From: DASWIG01 sp965371445
GTDB lineage: Bacteria > Acidobacteriota > Thermoanaerobaculia > Multivoradales > J023
Length of the DNA stretch: 64,000 bases
NCBI GenBank assembly: GCA_965371445.1
Contig: CBDUYN010000004.1
Span: forward strand, 62,001-126,000
Direction: 5' to 3'
Of the stretch, positions 1 to 9,483 are shown piece by piece; position 1 is the first letter of the stretch, and each line of letters begins with the position of its first letter. The position numbers were made by a program, and so were the translations under genes. The notes beneath the pieces were generated by a model, which saw nothing but the letters and a program-made list of their open reading frames with translations, was not told where the DNA came from and ran no database searches.

Positions 1-1
1 G

Positions 2-151
2 GCCCAAGTCGAGGAGAGGATCGAGGTCCTCTCGACCTTCCTCAGCCTGACGGGCCAGCGGCTCGCTCTGGTCGCTCCGGGTGAGGAGGTGACGGCGCGC
101 AGCGAGGCCCGGCAGCGCTTCGCGGACTGGGCCGGCGGCGGCCCGTCCTGA
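2..151 (+). CDS. C-terminal end of an unidentified protein (cut by window edge)
   Basis: An open frame enters from the left edge and ends at a TGA at 149-151, giving about 49 residues. The peptide is charged and Arg/Glu rich (AQVEERIEVLSTFLSLTGQR, then a segment ending RFADWAGGGPS). G/C-rich third positions match the neighbouring real genes, which supports it as coding. There is too little sequence to recognise a family. The next gene begins about 200 bp later on the same strand, behind its own likely promoter, so the two need not be one operon. Confidence 0.5.
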   Translation, partial: AQVEERIEVLSTFLSLTGQRLALVAPGEEVTARSEARQRFADWAGGGPS

Positions 152-194
152 GCCTGACGGGCTCGACGGCACCTGATGAACCTCGAGAATACGG

Positions 195-224
195 TTGAAA
201 CGCCGGGGGGAGCCGTGCTATCCT
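195..224 (+). promoter_or_regulatory. Possible sigma-70-type promoter for the Kelch/TIGR03437 gene
   Basis: TTGAAA at 195-200 and TATCCT at 219-224 are separated by 18 bp in a stretch without a gene, about 130 bp before the ATG at 355. Only the pattern supports this; in such GC-rich DNA chance matches are less common but still possible. Confidence 0.35.
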
Positions 225-354
225 TCCAGGATCTTCACAACGTGACTTTCGTGCAATGGCCGACTCTGTCGGCACAAGTCCCTCGGGAGCTCCGGCGCGT
301 CGTTTCGCGGAGCCTCCGTTTTGCCTCCCCAACCTTCTGCTGGAGAAAAACACC

Positions 355-3111
355 ATGAGGAAGACAGTCTTGTCCTGTGTCGCGCTAACGATTCTGACCT
401 TGGGCTTCAGCGCCCAGGCGCAGTGGGTCCAGTTGCCGGCGAGCGGCCAGCTGGCCGGTCCGCTCGACTCCGGTCAGAGCCAGCTCGGCGACGAGTTCTT
501 CAACTTTCCCTCGGAGATGGGCCAGCGGCCGCTTCCCGGGGAAAGCCCGCTGACGGGCTGGATCGAGTTCAGCTTCGGCGGGCCCTACACGGACGGCGGC
601 GACTCCAAGGTCGACTTCACGTTCAAGTATGACAGCGCCGGTCCGACCGACACCTGGGAGTTCGAGTTCGGGCAGGCGTTCCTGCTGGCCCGCAACCGGG
701 CGTTCTCGAATCCCAACACCGCCGACCTGCCCAACGTGGGAACGCTCAACCTCGACACGGGCATGATCGAGGCGATCACCGTCAACCCGATCTTCCAGAA
801 CACGGCCATTGCCCAGGTCACCCGGAACAACCGGATCCCCTTCGCCTTTCCGCCTACCTTTCCGCTGGACCTCGGGCCCATCAACGCCCTTCTGCCCTTC
901 GCCCAGCAGGCGGGGATCAACACCGACGAGCTGGCGATCCTCTTCGATCCCGGCTTCATCTACAGCGACGCCAGTTTCTTCTACGATTCCGAGGGCAACG
1001 TGACGGGCTTCCAGTTCTTCGGCAAGACCGTGGTCCCGGTGGGAGTGGCCGCGCTGTTCAATCCCGCCCTGCAATTCCTTCCGATTCAGGGTCCGCCCTT
1101 CGGTCCGGCGCCGGCACCGCCGTTTCCCATCTGGGCGTTCGGCCCGACGGGCGAGTTCAACTTCGCCCACCCGTTCCAGTGTCTCTCCGAGGAGGCGCTC
1201 CTGAGCCCCCGGGGGCGGGAATTCTGCCCGACGGAGGAGAGCGACCCCGACGGGACCTTGCTTCCCCGGGAGGGTTTTTTCCGGCCCTACACGGCGCTGG
1301 GCTCGAAGAGCCTGGCGGAGGTGCCGGCCGAGCGGCAGGCCGTGTCGTGCCTGCCGACGCGCCACGCCGGCGGCGTGACGGCGACGGTCAACGGCAAGGT
1401 CTATCTCGTCGGAGAGGGCGAGAAGGTGAGCCCGGTCTCGGACCGCATGGACGTCTATGACCCCGCCACCGACACGTGGTCCGCAGGGCCACCCATCCCC
1501 GTACCGGTGATCGGGGCGCAGGGAGCGGCCGTCGGCTCGAAGATCTACGTCTACGGCGGCCGCAGCGAGCTGGGCGGCGAGGTGCTCGACATCCTCCAGG
1601 TCTTCGACACCGAGACCCACTCCTGGAGCGCGGGAGAGCCGGGCCCGATCCCGGTCGCCAACGGCGTGGCGGCCTCCATCGGCTCCGCCCTCTACGTCAT
1701 CGGCGGGCGCACCAACTCGAATCCGACCGGCCTCTCCTACAACGCCTCCACCCTGATCTACTACCCGGCGGCCCCGCCGGTGCCCGCCGGCTGGGAGGTG
1801 CCCGAGTTCAACGCCCCGAGCTTCCTCGAAGGAGCGAGCGCCGTCGGGCTGGGCGCCAAGATCTACATCCTCGGCGGCAAGAAGCTCGACCCGGCGACGG
1901 GGACGAGCTCGGTGACCGACGAGGTCACCCTCTTCACTGCGGTCAACAACACCTTCACGCCGGAGCCGCCGCTTCCCACGGGCGTCTACCAGGCGGTCGC
2001 GAGCCTGGCGGCGAACCGGATCTTCCTGATCGGCGGCCGCAGGGAGATCGAGGGTCCGTCGATGGGGCTCGTCCAGGAGATGGTCCTCGGAACGGGTGAA
2101 TGGACCGTCAACCGCCCGTTGCCCCTTCCCGTGGCCGACGCCGCCAGCGCCACCTTGAACGGCGAGATCCTGGTGCTCGGAGGACGCTCGATGGCGAGCA
2201 CCGACCGCTACTGGGGCCGCCGGACGAAGGCCGTTCAGACGCTCCATCCGGGACGCGGCTGGATGCCCTGCACGGACGTGCCGATCTTCAACGCCGACAA
2301 CGTGACGGACGCCGCCGCCTACGCCGCGGGGACCGGGAAGCTCTCTCCGGGCTCCCTGGCGGTGGTGACCGGCTACAACTTCCACGACGGCGACACCGTC
2401 GTGGCCGACCTGGCCGGTCCGCCGCCCACCGAGCTTGCCGGGATCAGCGTCATGATCAGCGACAACCACGGCTTCGCGGCGGCGGCCCCCGTGCTCATCG
2501 TCAGCTCCGATCGGGCGTACTTCTACGTCCCGGACACGGCGCCTGCCGCGGGCTACGTCAAGATCCAGGTCGAGAAGGCGGGAGCCTCCTCGCCGACACC
2601 GGTCGTCATGCGCATGAGCGAGGTGAGCCCGGCGATTTTCGTGGAGACCTACGGCGAGACCCGTGAGCAGCTTTTCCTCGACCGCTCGGCGGCCCTCGCC
2701 TGCAACCCCGACGACGGTGCCCTCAACTGGGGTGCGGATCCGGTGCCGCAGGGCGAGACCGTGGTGCTGCGCGTCACCGGCCTGGGCACCAACCTTGCTC
2801 CCGAGGACGTCACAGCGACGGTCGACGGGATCGTCGCCAGCGTCACGGGAGTTGCGCCGCTCCTGCCGGGCGTCTTCGACGTCAGCGTCGAGGTGCCCGC
2901 CGGGGCGAGGACGGCCAGCAAGATCACGGTCTCCGTCGAGGTAGCCGGGGTGGAGTCGAACCGGGCGACGATTGCGGTCGGGGTCGGTGCGATCCTACCG
3001 CCGGCTCCCGATCCGACGAATTTCGCGGTCCGGTTCTTCTTGCCGTGCCGTCCGCCGCTGCCGCCGGCTCCGTCGCAGCAGCCCTTCTTCCCCTTGTTCC
3101 CCTCGCCCTGA
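355..3111 (+). CDS. Secreted Kelch-repeat protein with C-terminal TIGR03437-type domain
   Basis: Encodes 918 residues. The ATG at 355 follows a GGAGA site and gives a signal peptide (MRKTVLSCVALTILTLGFSA). Residues about 20-320 form an unrecognised, aromatic- and proline-rich domain. Residues about 330-650 contain Kelch-type repeats, each with a G-G-R/K turn followed by a spaced W (for example IYVYGGR, LYVIGGR, IYILGGK, IFLIGGR), which should fold as a beta-propeller. The final 270 residues match the acidobacterial TIGR03437 pattern: VSPAIF, then DGALNWGADPVPQGE, then a VLRVTGLGTN segment. The tail is proline rich. An extracellular binding or surface role is inferred; no catalytic motif is visible. 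Two further genes with signal peptides follow on the same strand. Confidence 0.85.
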   Translation: MRKTVLSCVALTILTLGFSAQAQWVQLPASGQLAGPLDSGQSQLGDEFFNFPSEMGQRPLPGESPLTGWIEFSFGGPYTDGGDSKVDFTFKYDSAGPTDTWEFEFGQAFLLARNRAFSNPNTADLPNVGTLNLDTGMIEAITVNPIFQNTAIAQVTRNNRIPFAFPPTFPLDLGPINALLPFAQQAGINTDELAILFDPGFIYSDASFFYDSEGNVTGFQFFGKTVVPVGVAALFNPALQFLPIQGPPFGPAPAPPFPIWAFGPTGEFNFAHPFQCLSEEALLSPRGREFCPTEESDPDGTLLPREGFFRPYTALGSKSLAEVPAERQAVSCLPTRHAGGVTATVNGKVYLVGEGEKVSPVSDRMDVYDPATDTWSAGPPIPVPVIGAQGAAVGSKIYVYGGRSELGGEVLDILQVFDTETHSWSAGEPGPIPVANGVAASIGSALYVIGGRTNSNPTGLSYNASTLIYYPAAPPVPAGWEVPEFNAPSFLEGASAVGLGAKIYILGGKKLDPATGTSSVTDEVTLFTAVNNTFTPEPPLPTGVYQAVASLAANRIFLIGGRREIEGPSMGLVQEMVLGTGEWTVNRPLPLPVADAASATLNGEILVLGGRSMASTDRYWGRRTKAVQTLHPGRGWMPCTDVPIFNADNVTDAAAYAAGTGKLSPGSLAVVTGYNFHDGDTVVADLAGPPPTELAGISVMISDNHGFAAAAPVLIVSSDRAYFYVPDTAPAAGYVKIQVEKAGASSPTPVVMRMSEVSPAIFVETYGETREQLFLDRSAALACNPDDGALNWGADPVPQGETVVLRVTGLGTNLAPEDVTATVDGIVASVTGVAPLLPGVFDVSVEVPAGARTASKITVSVEVAGVESNRATIAVGVGAILPPAPDPTNFAVRFFLPCRPPLPPAPSQQPFFPLFPSP

Positions 3112-3218
3112 TTCGAGGGCGGCACCCGGGGGACGTCGCGTCGCTCGCGCCGTCCCCCGCGGTCTGTCCGGACAGAAAACGACATCAACACAGCGAAGAT
3201 CATGACGAAGGAACGATC

Positions 3219-4025
3219 ATGAAGAGCACTGCAAAGATCGTCTTTTCCACGGTTCTCGTGCTTCTGGCCTCGATCCCTGCGACCGCCGAAGAGGGCTGGA
3301 AGCTGGAGCTTGCACCGTTCTACCTCTGGGCGGTCGGCCTCCAGGGCAGCCAGGCACTCGACGTCCCGGGGCTCGGACGTCTCGAGCAGGAGGTCGACAT
3401 CTCCTTCAGCGACGTCGTCGAGCAGCTCGACGCCGGCGGCACGATGCACTTCGAGGCGCGCAAGGGCGCCTGGGGATTTCTCATCGACGCGAGCCTCCTC
3501 GACCTCGTCAACGAGGTGGACCAGGTGCTTCCGGTCCCGTTGCCGGGCGTGCCGCCCGGGACGCCCGTCCCCACTCGGAGCGAGCTTTTGAACTCGCCTT
3601 CGGAGCTGGCGTTGCTGCGTCGGTTGGCTCAGAACGAGAAGAGGTCCGTAGAGCTCGTCCTCGGCGCGCGCTACACCTTGATCACCGTCGACCTGACGAT
3701 ACCGGACACTCCGTTCCCGCCGCTCATCGACTTCGACGAGGATTGGCTCGATCCCTACGTGGGTGTCTACTACCGTGCCGTCTTGTCGGAGAAATGGTCC
3801 GTCCACCTGCGGGGCGACGTCGGTGGCTTCGGCCTCGGCTCGGCCTCCGACTTCGCCTGGCACTTCAACGGCCTGGTGGGCTACAAGCTCAGCCGGCGGA
3901 TTCATCTCCTGGCCGGTTACCGTGCCATCGACTACGACTACGAAAGCGACACCTTCGTCTTCGACGCCCGGGAGGAGGGCCTGGTCTTCGGTGTCGCCTT
4001 CCGCTTCGGATCCGGAATCGAATAA
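3219..4025 (+). CDS. Probable outer-membrane beta-barrel protein
   Basis: Encodes 268 residues. The ATG at 3219 sits behind AAGGAACG and opens a signal peptide ending near ATAEEGWKLE. The mature part alternates hydrophobic and polar residues and is rich in aromatics: an N-terminal LAPFYLWAVGLQG, then strands such as WLDPYVGVYYRAVLSEKWSV and YKLSRRIHLLAGYRAIDYDY, closing with VFGVAFRFGSGIE. This is the look of a small barrel of the kind annotated as outer-membrane protein or porin family. The ligand or channel function cannot be read from the sequence. It lies between two other exported proteins on the same strand. Confidence 0.7.
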   Translation: MKSTAKIVFSTVLVLLASIPATAEEGWKLELAPFYLWAVGLQGSQALDVPGLGRLEQEVDISFSDVVEQLDAGGTMHFEARKGAWGFLIDASLLDLVNEVDQVLPVPLPGVPPGTPVPTRSELLNSPSELALLRRLAQNEKRSVELVLGARYTLITVDLTIPDTPFPPLIDFDEDWLDPYVGVYYRAVLSEKWSVHLRGDVGGFGLGSASDFAWHFNGLVGYKLSRRIHLLAGYRAIDYDYESDTFVFDAREEGLVFGVAFRFGSGIE

Positions 4026-4068
4026 ACCAGTGACCACGACTTGAAACGTCCAAGAAAGGAAAATGCTC

Positions 4069-5157
4069 ATGTCCAAAAGACTTTCGGTCGCAATCGTTCT
4101 CCTCCTCTCGTTGACTCTCTGCGTGCCGCTTCTGGCGCAGCGCGCCGAGCAACCGCTGAAGCTCACCAAGATCGCCAAGGCCCTCTCGTCTTCGGAGCAG
4201 ATCCGCACCAAGACGACCTTGACGCCGCCATCGACCATCCTGACTATCGACGTCGAGGACGTCGTGGCCTACGTGGCGGACGTCCCGTTCGATCAGATCG
4301 CTTCCGTACAAGCGCAGGTGGCACTGGGACGCCTCCTGCCCGTCGCGAACGTTTCCCTGTTGGGCGACATCCGGTTCGTCAACGGCGAGCCGGTGAAAGG
4401 GACCTGGCTTTTTCGCGGCATCCCCTTCCTGGCCGAGCCCTTCGAGGCACCTGGCTCGGGCGTGTCCGTCGCCGACACCAGCCGCCTGGCGGTGACCGAC
4501 CACGCCTTCGAGTTCCTGCAGGAAGACGGAACGGTCGTCGGGACCATTTTCGGCTTCGGCCTGGGCTTCGGACCGTCGCCTCCCGGCTCGCCTTTGAAGA
4601 CCAAAGAGAGCAACGAGGCGATCATCGGAGGCACCGGCGCCTACCTCGGCATGCGGGGCCAGATGGGGACCGACGGCAACGCGACGCCGCGCTTCACCTC
4701 GGCGGCCGAGGATCCCGCCCTGCGGCGCCAAATCGGCGGTGGCCTGACCCGATGGATTTTTCACCTGCTGCCGCTTTTCCCCCCGGAGGTCGTCCTCGTG
4801 CCGCACGGCACGAGAGAGCGGACGGGTCTCTACCATGAGGACGGCAGCCTGGTCACCGGCTCGAATCCCGCCAGCCCGGAGGAGGAGCTGCGGCTCCTGG
4901 CGACCAACATCGGCCCGACCAACCCGGGCGTCAACCCCGGCCAGCCCTTTCCCGTCGATCCGGTGAGCGCGGCCAACTCGCCGGTCGTGGTGCGGATCGG
5001 AGGCGAGGACGTCGCCGCCGGCGCCTGGGGCGTCCCAGGTGCGGTCAACCTCTACGAGGTCGCTTTCACCGTCCCCGCCACGTTGTCGAGCACGACACAG
5101 GCCCGGCTCGTGGTCGCCTTCGTCAAGGGGTCGTCGTTCGTGGTCCACGTGGACTGA
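4069..5157 (+). CDS. Secreted protein: dirigent/AOC-barrel-like region plus TIGR03437-like tail
   Basis: Encodes 362 residues. The ATG at 4069 is preferred over the one at 4063, because AGGA at 4057-4060 is 8 bp from the first and only 2 bp from the second. A signal peptide (MSKRLSVAIVLLLSLTLCV) ends at LLAQ. The middle region has a beta-rich pattern with IIGGTGAYLGMRGQ, the glycine-rich turn typical of dirigent and allene-oxide-cyclase barrels. The last 90 residues (LRLLATNIGPTNPGVNPGQP, later YEVAFTVPA) fit the acidobacterial TIGR03437-type module also found in the gene at 355-3111. The combination is unusual. Function is unknown; an extracellular or periplasmic role is inferred. Confidence 0.7.
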   Translation: MSKRLSVAIVLLLSLTLCVPLLAQRAEQPLKLTKIAKALSSSEQIRTKTTLTPPSTILTIDVEDVVAYVADVPFDQIASVQAQVALGRLLPVANVSLLGDIRFVNGEPVKGTWLFRGIPFLAEPFEAPGSGVSVADTSRLAVTDHAFEFLQEDGTVVGTIFGFGLGFGPSPPGSPLKTKESNEAIIGGTGAYLGMRGQMGTDGNATPRFTSAAEDPALRRQIGGGLTRWIFHLLPLFPPEVVLVPHGTRERTGLYHEDGSLVTGSNPASPEEELRLLATNIGPTNPGVNPGQPFPVDPVSAANSPVVVRIGGEDVAAGAWGVPGAVNLYEVAFTVPATLSSTTQARLVVAFVKGSSFVVHVD

Positions 5158-5274
5158 GGCCTGCCCCCTCCCGACGCGCCGGCCGGGCCTTCGGGCGGGC
5201 CGGCGCGCTGATCCACCCTGAGAATCGACCGTCAGCATCGCCGCCGATCCGAACGTCGACCGAGATCTTCGACG

Positions 5275-5661
5275 ATGAGGTCCTCAACCAGCAAGGGCAA
5301 GGCGATCCGCCGGAAGGCGAAGCAAGGCTTCCGCGGTTATCCCCTGGCGACGATCGCCTTTTATGGCCCAACGGACCACCATGCCACGAAGGTCGCCGTC
5401 GGCATCATCGCCGACGACACCGATGAAGTGGTCGACTTGAGGCGCTGGTTCACCGACTCGACGGACGTACGAGTGGATCCCGAGGTGGAAAGGGAGGTCT
5501 TCGCCTACCTCAAGGAACAAGCCGTCAAGTCCGTCGCCCTGGCAGACAGGATCATCGGTTGCCCCCACGAGGAGGGGAAAGACTACCCGGAAGGCCAACA
5601 GTGCCAGGAGTGTACCTGGTGGCTGGGCCGCGACAGGTTCACTGGGAAATACCTGCATTGA
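5275..5661 (+). CDS. Conserved hypothetical protein with C-terminal Cys/His cluster
   Basis: Encodes 128 residues with no signal peptide. The N-terminus is basic (KGKAIRRKAKQGFRGYP). The middle resembles small conserved bacterial proteins (ATIAFYGPTDHHATKVAVGI). The C-terminus has GCPHEEGKDYPEG followed by QQCQECTWW, so C-P-H plus C-x-x-C could bind a metal. I recognise this as a widespread uncharacterised family but cannot name a function. It is convergent with the SNF2 gene, whose stop lies 12 bp away on the other strand. Confidence 0.65.
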   Translation: MRSSTSKGKAIRRKAKQGFRGYPLATIAFYGPTDHHATKVAVGIIADDTDEVVDLRRWFTDSTDVRVDPEVEREVFAYLKEQAVKSVALADRIIGCPHEEGKDYPEGQQCQECTWWLGRDRFTGKYLH

Positions 5662-5672
5662 AGTCCGTCGTC

Positions 5673-8651
5673 CTAAACCTGCTGCAGGAGCTCCAGGAGC
5701 TCCTCGCGGGTGAAGATCTTGGCCAGCCGCGGATCGTCCTCCTCGACGACGGCGTCCAGGAGCGCGCGCTTGCTTTCGATGATGGCGGCGATTTTTTCTT
5801 CGAGCGTCCCCTCGGTGAGGAGCTTGAAGACCTGGACGGCACGCTTCTGGCCGATGCGGTGGACACGGTCGGAGGCCTGGTCCTCACGGGCCGCGTTCCA
5901 CCAGCGGTCGTAGTGGATGACGACCGATCCGCCGACGAGGTCGATGCCGGTCCCGCCGGCCTTCAGGCTCCCCAGGAAGACCCGGCAGGTTTCGTCCTCG
6001 TTGAAGCGGTCGACGATGTCGCCGCGGTCCCGGCTCGCCCCGGTCAGGACCGCGTAGTCGGCGCCGAGCTCCTCCAAGTGACGCCCCATGAGCTCGATCA
6101 TGCCGAGGTACTGGGTGAAGACCACCACCTTCAAGCCGCTGTCGAGGCATTCGCGGAGGATCTCGCGGTAGAGGTCCCACTTGCCCGACCGGTAGTCGCC
6201 GGCGCGGTCCATGTCGCGCAACGCCAGGGCCGGGTGGTCGCAGATCTGCTTCAGGAGGTTTAGGAGCGCGAAGATGTGGATGTAGGGCAGGGGCCGCCCG
6301 TCGTCGGCCCGCAGGTCGGCGATCAGAGCCTCGCCGCGCTGGGCGATGGCGTCGCGGTAGAGCTTGACCTGGTCGTCGCTCAGGTTGCAGGTCCTCACGT
6401 CTTCGATCTTTTCGGGAAGCTCGTCCAGGACGGCGGCCTTGCGGCGGCGCAGCACGAAGGGGTTGACCAGCCGGCGCAGCTCGGCGAAGCGACCCTCGTC
6501 GACCGCCGGCCCCGGAGGGGGCTGCGGCGCTTCGAGCTCCCCCTGCGGGGGCGGCGCCGAGCGCTGGAGGTATCGCTTGGCGAACGCCTCGTCGCTTCCG
6601 AAGTAGCCCGGGAGCACAAGGTCGAAAAGCGTCTTGAGCTCCTCCAAGGCGTTTTCGATCGGCGTGCCCGTCATGCCGAGCTTGACGTCGGCGGGGATCG
6701 TCTGGGCGGCCTTGAAGCTCAGGGTGTCGCGGTTCTTGAGGTACTGGATCTCGTCGAAGACCACGAGAGGGAAGTACTCGCGGCGCAGGTCCTCGAGGTC
6801 GTTTCGCATGATGCCGTAGGAGGTGACGATGACGTCATATTTGAGCGCCTCCGCGAGATCCCGCTCCGCGCCGTGGTAGATCATGACTTCAAGGCCCGGG
6901 GCGTAGTCGCGGAGCTTGTTGCGCCAGTGGCTGACGACGCTCGTCGGACAGGCGACGAGGAAGGAGCCCTCGATCGAGTCCTGCTCCTTCAAGAGCGCCA
7001 TCAGGGCCATCGCCTGGTGGGTCTTGCCGAGCCCCATGTCGTCGCACAGGAGCCCGCCCAGGCGGTTTTCGTAGAGGAAGCTCAACCAGTCGACGCCGTG
7101 GACCTGGTAGGACCGGAGCGTCGAGGTGAAGCCCTTCGGCGGCTCGTAGGGCCGGGCCGGCGTGAGGTCGAGGACCCTCGCGAGGAGGTCTTTTTTTCCT
7201 TTGCTGCGGCCGCCGACGCGCAGCGGCTTCTCGCTTCTCGCCTTGAGCCGTAGGAGCTGGCTCGTCGAGAGCCGCACAACGCCGCCCTTGCCCTCCGTCT
7301 CGGCCAGGTCGGCGAGCTCGTCCAGGTGCTCGAAGGCCGGCGACTGGAGGTCGATCCAGCCGCCGGTCGTCTCCAAGTAGGGCATGCCCGCTTTGCGGGC
7401 CTTCACAAGGTCGCGCAGCGAGATCGCCTGGTTGCCGAAGCCGTAGCGCACCGAGAGGTGGTGCCAGCTACGCTCCAGGGCCTCGGGGATCATCTCCATG
7501 TAGTCGTACTCGGAGAAGATCTCAAGACCGCGCAGCGGCTCGTCGAGCACCAGCGACCCCTCCTCGATGATCTCCCGGTGAGTCCTCAAGAACGACGGTA
7601 CCTGGCTGCGCTGGAGCTTCATGGCCACCGGCGCCCGGAAGCGCCGCTGGGCCTCGCGGTTTTTCTCGAGCTCGGCGAGGATCCCCATCTCCGGAATGTA
7701 GACGAGCCGCCCGTAGGTGAACTTCTTCAGGTTCTTGCGGGCAAAAAACCGCGCCTCGCCACTCGCCTGGAGCGCCCGGATCGTCGGCCGCACCTCCAGG
7801 TCGAGCTCGGTCGCCGGCGTCACCAGGAAGAGCGACTTCAAGGGGACGGGGTGGATCGAGAGATCCTCCTGGCCGGGGAAGGCCTTGGCGAGGAGCTTCA
7901 AGGCCGGCCAGACGCGGCTGCGTGCCACGCTCAGGCGGCACATGGGGAGCTCGTCGACCCGGAAGGTGAACGTAAAGTCGCCGCTTTTCTTGTCGATCGC
8001 CGGATGGAAGCTACCGCTCGTCGACCCGTGCTCGCGGACCGCGTGATAGGCGAGGCGGTGCCAGAAGCTCTCCTCCCAGACCTGGCGCTGGGTCTTGAAG
8101 CCGCGGCGGTTCATCTCCCGCTCGTCGGGGCGCATCTGGAAGAGCATGAGCCGTTCCAGGAGGCCGGCACGGTCGACGAGCTCGTCCCCGGAAGGCCTCT
8201 CCTCCTCCCCGAGCGAGACGGCCGGCACCTTGCCCAGGCGTTCGAGGAACCGGATCCGGGCCGGGCTCGCGTCGAAGTAGGAGGCCAGCTCCCCGCCTTC
8301 CGGATCCGTCACCAGGACGTAGGAGCCCTCCTCGGATTCCACCTGGCAGAGGCGCACGAGCGATGCGGCTGTGCTCTGGGCTTCGACGAGCAGATGGGCC
8401 AGCTGGTACCAGACGCTCTGTGCGAAGTCGCTCTCCCAGGCCTCCTCGTCGTGGGCGCTCTTCCACTTGGCGACGTGCCGTGAGAGCTCCTTCAGGTGCC
8501 GGCAGTTGCTGCGCCGGCTGGCCTCGCAGGTGCAGGAGCGTAGCGGCCGGGCCTTTTCCGTCTCGACCCAGATGGCCGACTCGGCCGTGCCGGCCGCCGG
8601 GACGAGGCCGATGCCCCGACGGTAGAGCTCGAGCATGGGAAAGCCGTCCAT
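5673..8651 (-). CDS. SWIM-domain SNF2/Swi2-family DNA-dependent ATPase
   Basis: Encodes 992 residues. Residues 40-52 form a SWIM zinc finger (C40-T-C42 ... C50-R-H52), as in bacterial HepA/RapA-like SNF2 proteins. The middle (about 60-500) is the variable SNF2-associated region. The motor follows: motif I DDMGLGKT at 537-544, motif II DEIQ at 633-636, LTGTPIENALEEL, and the C-lobe with SLKAGGTGIDL and DRVHRIGQKR. All residues needed for ATP hydrolysis are present. Members of this family translocate on duplex DNA and displace proteins; some accompany defence or transcription recycling. It stands alone here, with GAGGA 8 bp before the ATG, and the next gene upstream is divergent. Confidence 0.95.
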   Translation of the reverse strand: MDGFPMLELYRRGIGLVPAAGTAESAIWVETEKARPLRSCTCEASRRSNCRHLKELSRHVAKWKSAHDEEAWESDFAQSVWYQLAHLLVEAQSTAASLVRLCQVESEEGSYVLVTDPEGGELASYFDASPARIRFLERLGKVPAVSLGEEERPSGDELVDRAGLLERLMLFQMRPDEREMNRRGFKTQRQVWEESFWHRLAYHAVREHGSTSGSFHPAIDKKSGDFTFTFRVDELPMCRLSVARSRVWPALKLLAKAFPGQEDLSIHPVPLKSLFLVTPATELDLEVRPTIRALQASGEARFFARKNLKKFTYGRLVYIPEMGILAELEKNREAQRRFRAPVAMKLQRSQVPSFLRTHREIIEEGSLVLDEPLRGLEIFSEYDYMEMIPEALERSWHHLSVRYGFGNQAISLRDLVKARKAGMPYLETTGGWIDLQSPAFEHLDELADLAETEGKGGVVRLSTSQLLRLKARSEKPLRVGGRSKGKKDLLARVLDLTPARPYEPPKGFTSTLRSYQVHGVDWLSFLYENRLGGLLCDDMGLGKTHQAMALMALLKEQDSIEGSFLVACPTSVVSHWRNKLRDYAPGLEVMIYHGAERDLAEALKYDVIVTSYGIMRNDLEDLRREYFPLVVFDEIQYLKNRDTLSFKAAQTIPADVKLGMTGTPIENALEELKTLFDLVLPGYFGSDEAFAKRYLQRSAPPPQGELEAPQPPPGPAVDEGRFAELRRLVNPFVLRRRKAAVLDELPEKIEDVRTCNLSDDQVKLYRDAIAQRGEALIADLRADDGRPLPYIHIFALLNLLKQICDHPALALRDMDRAGDYRSGKWDLYREILRECLDSGLKVVVFTQYLGMIELMGRHLEELGADYAVLTGASRDRGDIVDRFNEDETCRVFLGSLKAGGTGIDLVGGSVVIHYDRWWNAAREDQASDRVHRIGQKRAVQVFKLLTEGTLEEKIAAIIESKRALLDAVVEEDDPRLAKIFTREELLELLQQV

Positions 8652-9001
8652 GACGAGAGTCCTCGGCTACCTCACGGTCGCGGCGGCCGCCAAGGGCGAT
8701 AGGTCCATCAAAGCCTGACGCGCCAGCGCGGGCGAACCCGAGATCCTCCCGTCACACCGCCGTGGATTGGGGGTCAGGGACTTTTCGCTGGCGGGGGTTA
8801 TGCCGGTCCGAGTCATGTTCGTCTCCTGGTTCGGATCGGCCATCTTGACGCGATTTGCCGCCGTTCGCAACCAGGAAAAGATGCGATTTGCATGCGGTTC
8901 GTGGTAGGATGTAGGATACTGTCGGCCGGCACCGGTTGAAGGTGCCGATCGAAGTGGAGGTTTGCTTCGAGAAGGGGACGTCGTTGGTTCGAGTAAGGGA
9001 C
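8652..9001. other. 350-bp intergenic region between divergent genes
   Basis: This separates the SNF2 gene (leftward) from the response-regulator gene (rightward). No convincing coding frame is present. The right half is less GC rich than its surroundings and holds the promoter candidate at 8888-8917. A leftward promoter for the SNF2 gene must also lie here but I could not pick one. Confidence 0.5.
8888..8917 (+). promoter_or_regulatory. Candidate promoter for the response-regulator gene
   Basis: TTGCAT at 8888-8893 and TAGGAT at 8912-8917 are 18 bp apart. They lie about 85 bp before the preferred ATG at 9002, in the most AT-rich part of the intergenic region. Confidence 0.4.
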
Positions 9002-9460
9002 ATGAGTAGCAGGGAAGAACTTACGATCCTGATGGTGGAGGACGACGACGCCCACGCCACCTTGATTGAGCGGACGCTGCGTCGAGTCGGGCTGGAGAAC
9101 AAGATCGTCCGGGCACGCAACGGCCAGGAGGCCGTGGACTATGTCTTCAGCCAGGGGAAGTACTCCGGCAAGACGCCCGACTCGCCCCTCGTCGTCTTCT
9201 TGGACCTCAACCTGCCGCTCCTTTCCGGCTACGAGGTCCTGGAGCACATCAAGAGCCACTTGAAGACCCGCCGGGTGCCGGTCGTCATCATCTCGACGAC
9301 CGACGATCCCGAGGAGATGGAGCGTTGCTACGACCTGGGAGCCAACGCCTACGTGTCGAAGCCGATGGAATTCGACCAGTTCAACACCACGATGCGGAAC
9401 CTCGGGCACTTCCTGTCGGTCATGACGGTGCCTCGGATGGCCATGTCGGCCCAGACCTGA
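9002..9460 (+). CDS. Single-domain response regulator (Rcp1/CheY-like)
   Basis: Encodes 152 residues, a stand-alone receiver domain with no output domain. Acidic pocket EDDD is at residues 13-16, phospho-acceptor D68 lies in VVFLDLNLP, the switch is STT at 99-101 and K120 lies in YVSKPMEF. The insertion between helix 2 and strand 3 and the LNLP motif are typical of the Rcp1 group that partners phytochrome-like or other hybrid kinases. A TTG at 8984, with AAGGGGA six bases upstream, is an alternative start adding six residues. No histidine kinase adjoins it, so the partner must be elsewhere. Confidence 0.85.
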   Translation: MSSREELTILMVEDDDAHATLIERTLRRVGLENKIVRARNGQEAVDYVFSQGKYSGKTPDSPLVVFLDLNLPLLSGYEVLEHIKSHLKTRRVPVVIISTTDDPEEMERCYDLGANAYVSKPMEFDQFNTTMRNLGHFLSVMTVPRMAMSAQT

Positions 9461-9483
9461 GCCCTTCCGCGTCTCTCTCCTTT

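Noticed and set aside
385..2469. Long open frame on the minus strand opposite the Kelch gene
   Set aside because: Highly Arg/Gly/Val-rich antisense product with no motif; a shadow of GC-rich third positions in the real gene.
9325..9483. N-terminal extension of PrmC into the response-regulator gene
   Set aside because: The extra residues are out-of-frame translation of the regulator; family length and alignment support the TTG at 9484.
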